Source: DASPXY01 sp038227745 (GTDB lineage Bacteria > Planctomycetota > Planctomycetia > Gemmatales > Gemmataceae). From it: a stretch of DNA of 9,033 bases. The stretch is from the NCBI GenBank assembly GCA_038227745.1, contig JBBRPS010000416.1, forward strand, positions 1-9,033, given 5' to 3'. Of the stretch, positions 6,592 to 9,033 are shown in pieces (positions within the stretch are counted from its first letter, which is position 1; each line of letters opens with the position of its first letter). The translations under genes were made by a program, and so were the position numbers. The notes under the pieces were generated by a model that did not search any database, was not told the origin of the DNA, and worked only from the letters and a program-made list of their open reading frames with translations.

Positions 6592-6669
6592 CGTTTCGTT
6601 TTGTGGGTCAGGACTCCGATCCTGACATGGACCTGTCAGGATCGGAGTCCTGACCCACAAAGCGAAACG
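6592..6669. repeat. REPIN-like inverted repeat filling the pheS-pheT spacer
   Basis: The arms 6592-6627 and 6634-6669 are 36 bases long with one mismatch (6599) and a 6-base loop TGGACC. Each arm is itself palindromic: GTCAGGA and TCCTGAC flank CTCCGA. The unit is therefore two short palindromes in inverted orientation, the layout of REP doublets. It starts 7 bases after the pheS stop and ends 15 bases before the pheT ATG. It occupies most of the 100-base spacer and would form a strong hairpin in the pheS-pheT mRNA. Confidence 0.85.
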
Positions 6670-6676
6670 GGTTCAA

Positions 6677-7699
6677 CTAGAACTGCCGCAAGAACCGCAG
6701 GTCGTTGCCCCAGTACAGGCGGATGTCGTCGATGCCGTACTTGAGCTGCGCCATGCGCTGCGGCCCCATGCCGAAGGCGAAGCCGCTGAATTTCTCCGGG
6801 TCGTAGCCGCCGTTGCGCAGCACCACCGGATGCACCATGCCCGCCCCCATGATCTCCAGCCAGCCGGTGCCCTTGCACAGGCCGCAGCCGCGCTGGCCGC
6901 ACAGCGTGCAGTCCATGTCCACCTCGATGCTCGGCTCAGTGAACGGGAAGTAGCTGGAGCGGATGCGCACCTGCCGCTCCGCGCCGAACATGCGCCGCGC
7001 GAACGCGGTGATCGTGCCCTTGAGGTCCGCCATCGTCACGCGCGTGCCGATCGCCAACCCCTCGACCTGGAGGAACTGGATCTCGCTGCGGACCGTGATC
7101 GCCTCGTAGCGGTAGCACATGCCCGGCAGGATCACGCGGATCGGCTGGGGCGACTGCTCGCGCATCACGTGGATCTGTCCCGGCGACGTGTGGGTGCGCA
7201 GCAGCACGCCGGGCGTCGTCGTGTGGAACGTGTCCCACATGTCGCGCGCCGGGTGGTGCGGCGGCATGTTCAGCAACTCGAAGTTCGTCAGGTCGTCCTC
7301 GACCTCACGGCTGCGATAGATCTGGAAGCCGAGGTCGGCGAAGACCGCGTAGATGTCGCGCAGCACGCGCGTGGCGACGTGCAACCGCCCGCGCGGCGCC
7401 GGCCGGCCCGGCAGCGTGACGTCGAGGGCGCCGGACGTAAGGCTCTGTTCGAGGGCGCGCTCCTTCTCCTTTTGCAGGGCGGCCTCGTAGGCCTGCGTGA
7501 GGGCATCCTTCATGCGGTTGACCTGCTGACCGTAGGCGCGTTTCTCGGCGGGCGGGATGCCGTTGATCTTCTTGATGGCCTCGCGGACCTCGCCGTGGTC
7601 GCCGAAGTAGCGCGTGTGCCAGGCGCGCAGGGCGGCCTCATCGGCGGCGGCCTTCAACTCGGCTTCGGCGCGTTGTTCGAGTGCGGCCAGATCGGACAT
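6677..7699 (-). CDS. pheS: Phenylalanyl-tRNA synthetase alpha subunit
   Basis: 340 residues, the catalytic alpha subunit and a class II synthetase. An N-terminal helical region (about 1-90) corresponds to the tRNA-binding coiled coil. LLRTHTSPGQIHVM (166-179) is the conserved substrate-site segment. Motif 2 reads MCYRYEAITVRSEIQFLQVE (194-213), a variant of the more common YRRD..HSHQFHQ form that still keeps Arg197 and Glu199. FPFTEPSIEVD (251-261) and GAGMVHPVVL (285-294) line the active site. Motif 3 is GFAFGMGPQRMAQLKYGIDD (306-325). Four cysteines, Cys264, 267, 272 and 275, form a CxxC-x4-CxxC knuckle, also known in other bacterial PheS proteins and likely metal-binding. The ATG start has GAGG six bases upstream. 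It lies between rplT and pheT on the same strand and is presumably co-transcribed with them. Confidence 0.95.
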   Translation of the reverse strand: MSDLAALEQRAEAELKAAADEAALRAWHTRYFGDHGEVREAIKKINGIPPAEKRAYGQQVNRMKDALTQAYEAALQKEKERALEQSLTSGALDVTLPGRPAPRGRLHVATRVLRDIYAVFADLGFQIYRSREVEDDLTNFELLNMPPHHPARDMWDTFHTTTPGVLLRTHTSPGQIHVMREQSPQPIRVILPGMCYRYEAITVRSEIQFLQVEGLAIGTRVTMADLKGTITAFARRMFGAERQVRIRSSYFPFTEPSIEVDMDCTLCGQRGCGLCKGTGWLEIMGAGMVHPVVLRNGGYDPEKFSGFAFGMGPQRMAQLKYGIDDIRLYWGNDLRFLRQF

Positions 7700-7728
7700 G
7701 GTGTGCGTCCTCGTGTCCCCATACAGCC

Positions 7729-7773
7729 GCGAGCCTCGGGAAAGGCGCTGGACGCACCCTCCCCGAGGCTCGC
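7729..7773. repeat. 12-bp inverted repeat in the rplT-pheS spacer
   Basis: GCGAGCCTCGGG (7729-7740) and CCCGAGGCTCGC (7762-7773) are perfectly complementary around a 21-base loop. No U-run follows on either strand, so it is not an obvious terminator. The arm resembles dispersed GC-rich palindromes I associate with planctomycete intergenic regions. Confidence 0.6.
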
Positions 7774-7808
7774 AGTGGAATGACCCGGCAATGCCAGTCG
7801 GTGGCCCG

Positions 7809-8180
7809 TCAGACCTTGAGGCCCTCCGGCAGGTGAGCGCGGGCCAGTTCCACGATCTTCGTAAACGTGTCCGGGTCGTGGATGGCGATCTCCGACAGCG
7901 ACTTGCGGTCCAGTTCGACGCGGGCGTGCTGCATGCCGGCGATGAACTGGCTGTAGCGCATGCCGCGCATCCGGCAGGCGGCGCTGATGCGCACGATCCA
8001 CAGGCGGCGGAACTGGCGCTTGCGTGCCCGGCGGTCGCGGAAGGCGTAGACCCGCGAGCGGATCAGGGTGACGATGGCCTGCCGGTACAGGTTGTGCCGG
8101 CCCATCACGAAGCCTTTCGTCAGCTTGCGGATGCGTTTCCGGCCTCGGGTGACGGTCTTGCCGCTGCGCGCGCGTACCAT
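7809..8180 (-). CDS. rplT: 50S ribosomal protein L20
   Basis: 123 residues, within a few of the usual 115-119. L20 binds 23S rRNA early in large-subunit assembly and in several bacteria also represses its own operon. The basic N-terminal extension (MVRARSGKTVTRGRKRIRKL) is followed by KGFVMGRHNLYRQA and the diagnostic YAFRDRRARKRQFRRLWIVR (45-64), with ISAACRMRGMRYSQFIAGM after it. The globular C-terminal domain closes with DRKSLSEIAIHDPDTF (91-106). The start ATG has GAGGAG about nine bases upstream. The gene begins 27 bases after the rpmI stop, so the two are almost certainly one transcript. Confidence 0.97.
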   Translation of the reverse strand: MVRARSGKTVTRGRKRIRKLTKGFVMGRHNLYRQAIVTLIRSRVYAFRDRRARKRQFRRLWIVRISAACRMRGMRYSQFIAGMQHARVELDRKSLSEIAIHDPDTFTKIVELARAHLPEGLKV

Positions 8181-8207
8181 GGGTTGACACTCCTCGGGGC
8201 CAGCGGG

Positions 8208-8405
8208 TTACGTTTCGCCCATCGCCTTGACGTATTTCCGCAACAGCCGGCTCGTCTCGACGACCTTGCCGCGCAGGTGGCGCTTGCGCTTGCCGGTCTT
8301 GTGACTGTTCAGGTGCTTCTTGCCCGCCTGGCTGCGTTTGAGCTTGCCCGTGGCGGTCACGCGGAAGCGCTTCTTGGAAGCCTTGTGAGTCTTGGCCTTT
8401 GGCAT
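8208..8405 (-). CDS. rpmI: 50S ribosomal protein L35
   Basis: 65 residues and strongly basic, the standard L35 length. It begins MPKAKTHKASKKRFRVTATG and contains KLKRSQAGKKHLNSHKTGKR, with the family's closing segment VVETSRLLRKYVKAM. The frame stays open for 19 more residues upstream to another ATG, but those residues are not conserved. The ATG at 8403-8405 has a very purine-rich Shine-Dalgarno tract (GGAGGG) seven bases upstream, so the shorter form is chosen. It is the first gene after a 252-base spacer that contains a terminator-like hairpin, which suggests separate control of rpmI-rplT from infC. Confidence 0.96.
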   Translation of the reverse strand: MPKAKTHKASKKRFRVTATGKLKRSQAGKKHLNSHKTGKRKRHLRGKVVETSRLLRKYVKAMGET

Positions 8406-8453
8406 CGTTCGCCCTCCCCCCCTCCGCCTGCCCCGCGGCGGCGCCCGGGACGG

Positions 8454-8491
8454 AAAAAACAAAAGGGCCCCCGGCTCGCACCAGGGGTCCC
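8454..8491 (-). terminator. Terminator/attenuator hairpin upstream of rpmI
   Basis: In the minus-strand transcript, GGGACCCCTGG pairs with CCGGGGGCCC around the loop TGCGAG. This makes a ten-pair GC-rich stem with one bulged A and one G-U pair, followed directly by UUUUGUUUUUU. That is the form of an intrinsic terminator. It ends 48 bases before the rpmI ATG, inside the operon, so it would act as an attenuator of rpmI-rplT-pheS-pheT or as the terminator of a shorter infC transcript. Confidence 0.65.
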
Positions 8492-8497
8492 CAAAGT

Positions 8498-8543
8498 CGA
8501 TTTCTCCCTCGCCGCCGAGGGAGCTACCATTGTAGAGAAATCG
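8498..8543 (-). promoter_or_regulatory. Candidate rpmI leader with two mutually exclusive hairpins and a -10-like box
   Basis: CTCCCTCG (8504-8511) pairs with CGAGGGAG (8516-8523) around a four-base loop. CGATTTCTC (8498-8506) pairs with GAGAAATCG (8535-8543). The two helices share bases 8504-8506 and cannot both form completely. On the minus strand TACAAT (8534-8529) is a one-mismatch -10 box, though no good -35 precedes it. Together with the terminator hairpin just downstream, this resembles a ribosomal-protein leader. L20 autoregulation of rpmI-rplT is known in other bacteria; its presence here is inferred. Confidence 0.35.
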
Positions 8544-8562
8544 CGCTCCGCGGGGAGAGGCA

Positions 8563-8652
8563 TTTCCGTTTAGCCGCGGTTCGCAGAACCGCGTGAGAGC
8601 ACTGCCGGCGTGTCGGGGGAACGCGGTTCTGCGAACCGCGGCTAAACGGAAA
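8563..8652. repeat. REPIN-like 32-bp inverted repeat in the infC-rpmI spacer
   Basis: The arms 8563-8594 and 8621-8652 are perfectly complementary over 32 bp with a 26-base loop. Each arm contains its own palindrome: CGCGGTT and AACCGCG flank CGCAG (8575-8593). The unit is therefore two inverted short palindromes, as in REP doublets. Its right end lies 5 bases from the infC stop. The sequence differs from the pheS-pheT element, so it is a separate family. Confidence 0.85.
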
Positions 8653-8657
8653 CCTCC

Positions 8658-9033
<376 letters not shown>

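Noticed and set aside
6577..6660. 28-residue N-terminal extension of PheT
   Set aside because: It is the translated palindromic spacer; the conserved PheT start is MKVPLSWL at 6576.
3973..6744. 923-codon plus-strand open frame antisense to pheT
   Set aside because: The translation is Arg/Ala/Gln/His-rich and low-complexity with no family motifs. It mirrors a strong pheT on the other strand and is a GC-driven shadow frame.
7729..7773. Inverted repeat after rplT as an intrinsic terminator
   Set aside because: Its loop is long and no U-run follows, so it is kept only as a repeat.
6830..8573. Long plus-strand open frames antisense to pheS, rplT and rpmI
   Set aside because: They overlap well-identified conserved genes, have shadow-type composition and no recognisable domains.

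Overview
The window looks like a piece of a high-GC bacterial chromosome, most likely a planctomycete. The reasons are GC-rich codon use, abundant long intergenic inverted repeats, a 3' repeat whose translation reads PNQALHLTGAA (a spurious peptide I recall from planctomycete genomes), and a XisI-family remnant. The phylum is an inference from these signs, not a demonstrated placement.

The right half (about 4030-9033, minus strand) is a translation operon read right to left: infC (partial, runs off the right edge), rpmI, rplT, pheS, pheT. It encodes initiation factor IF3, ribosomal proteins L35 and L20, and both subunits of phenylalanyl-tRNA synthetase. The gene order is the widely conserved one and every protein has its expected landmarks. 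The spacers are the unusual part. The infC-rpmI spacer carries a 32-bp-arm inverted repeat, then a leader with alternative hairpins and a terminator-like stem plus U-run just before rpmI. The rplT-pheS spacer carries a 12-bp inverted repeat. The pheS-pheT spacer is almost entirely a 36-bp-arm inverted repeat. Two of these have arms that are themselves palindromic, as in REP doublets (REPINs).

The left half (1-3735, plus strand) is accessory DNA. It holds a 5'-damaged xisI remnant, an alpha/beta-hydrolase lipoprotein, and a two-gene module: an AAA/OLD-like ATPase followed by a DUF4276 (possibly TOPRIM-like) protein. The second gene overlaps the first at TAATG and is broken by a single-base frameshift. 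Small inverted-repeat or tandem-repeat elements lie between the genes. The DUF4276 gene is followed 12 bp later by a 101-bp imperfect inverted repeat with integron attC geometry: complementary 8-bp outer boxes ending AAC/GTT, then inner boxes with one extrahelical A. The same right-end box, GTTCGGCG, also lies just upstream of the hydrolase gene and of the ATPase gene. My main hypothesis is therefore that the left half is a decayed run of integron gene cassettes, with cassette-borne cargo including a possible two-component ATPase-nuclease defence module, ending next to the pheT 3' end. No integrase is in the window.

The 296 bp between the attC-like element and pheT (3734-4029), and the first 130 bp, contain no gene I can recognise.
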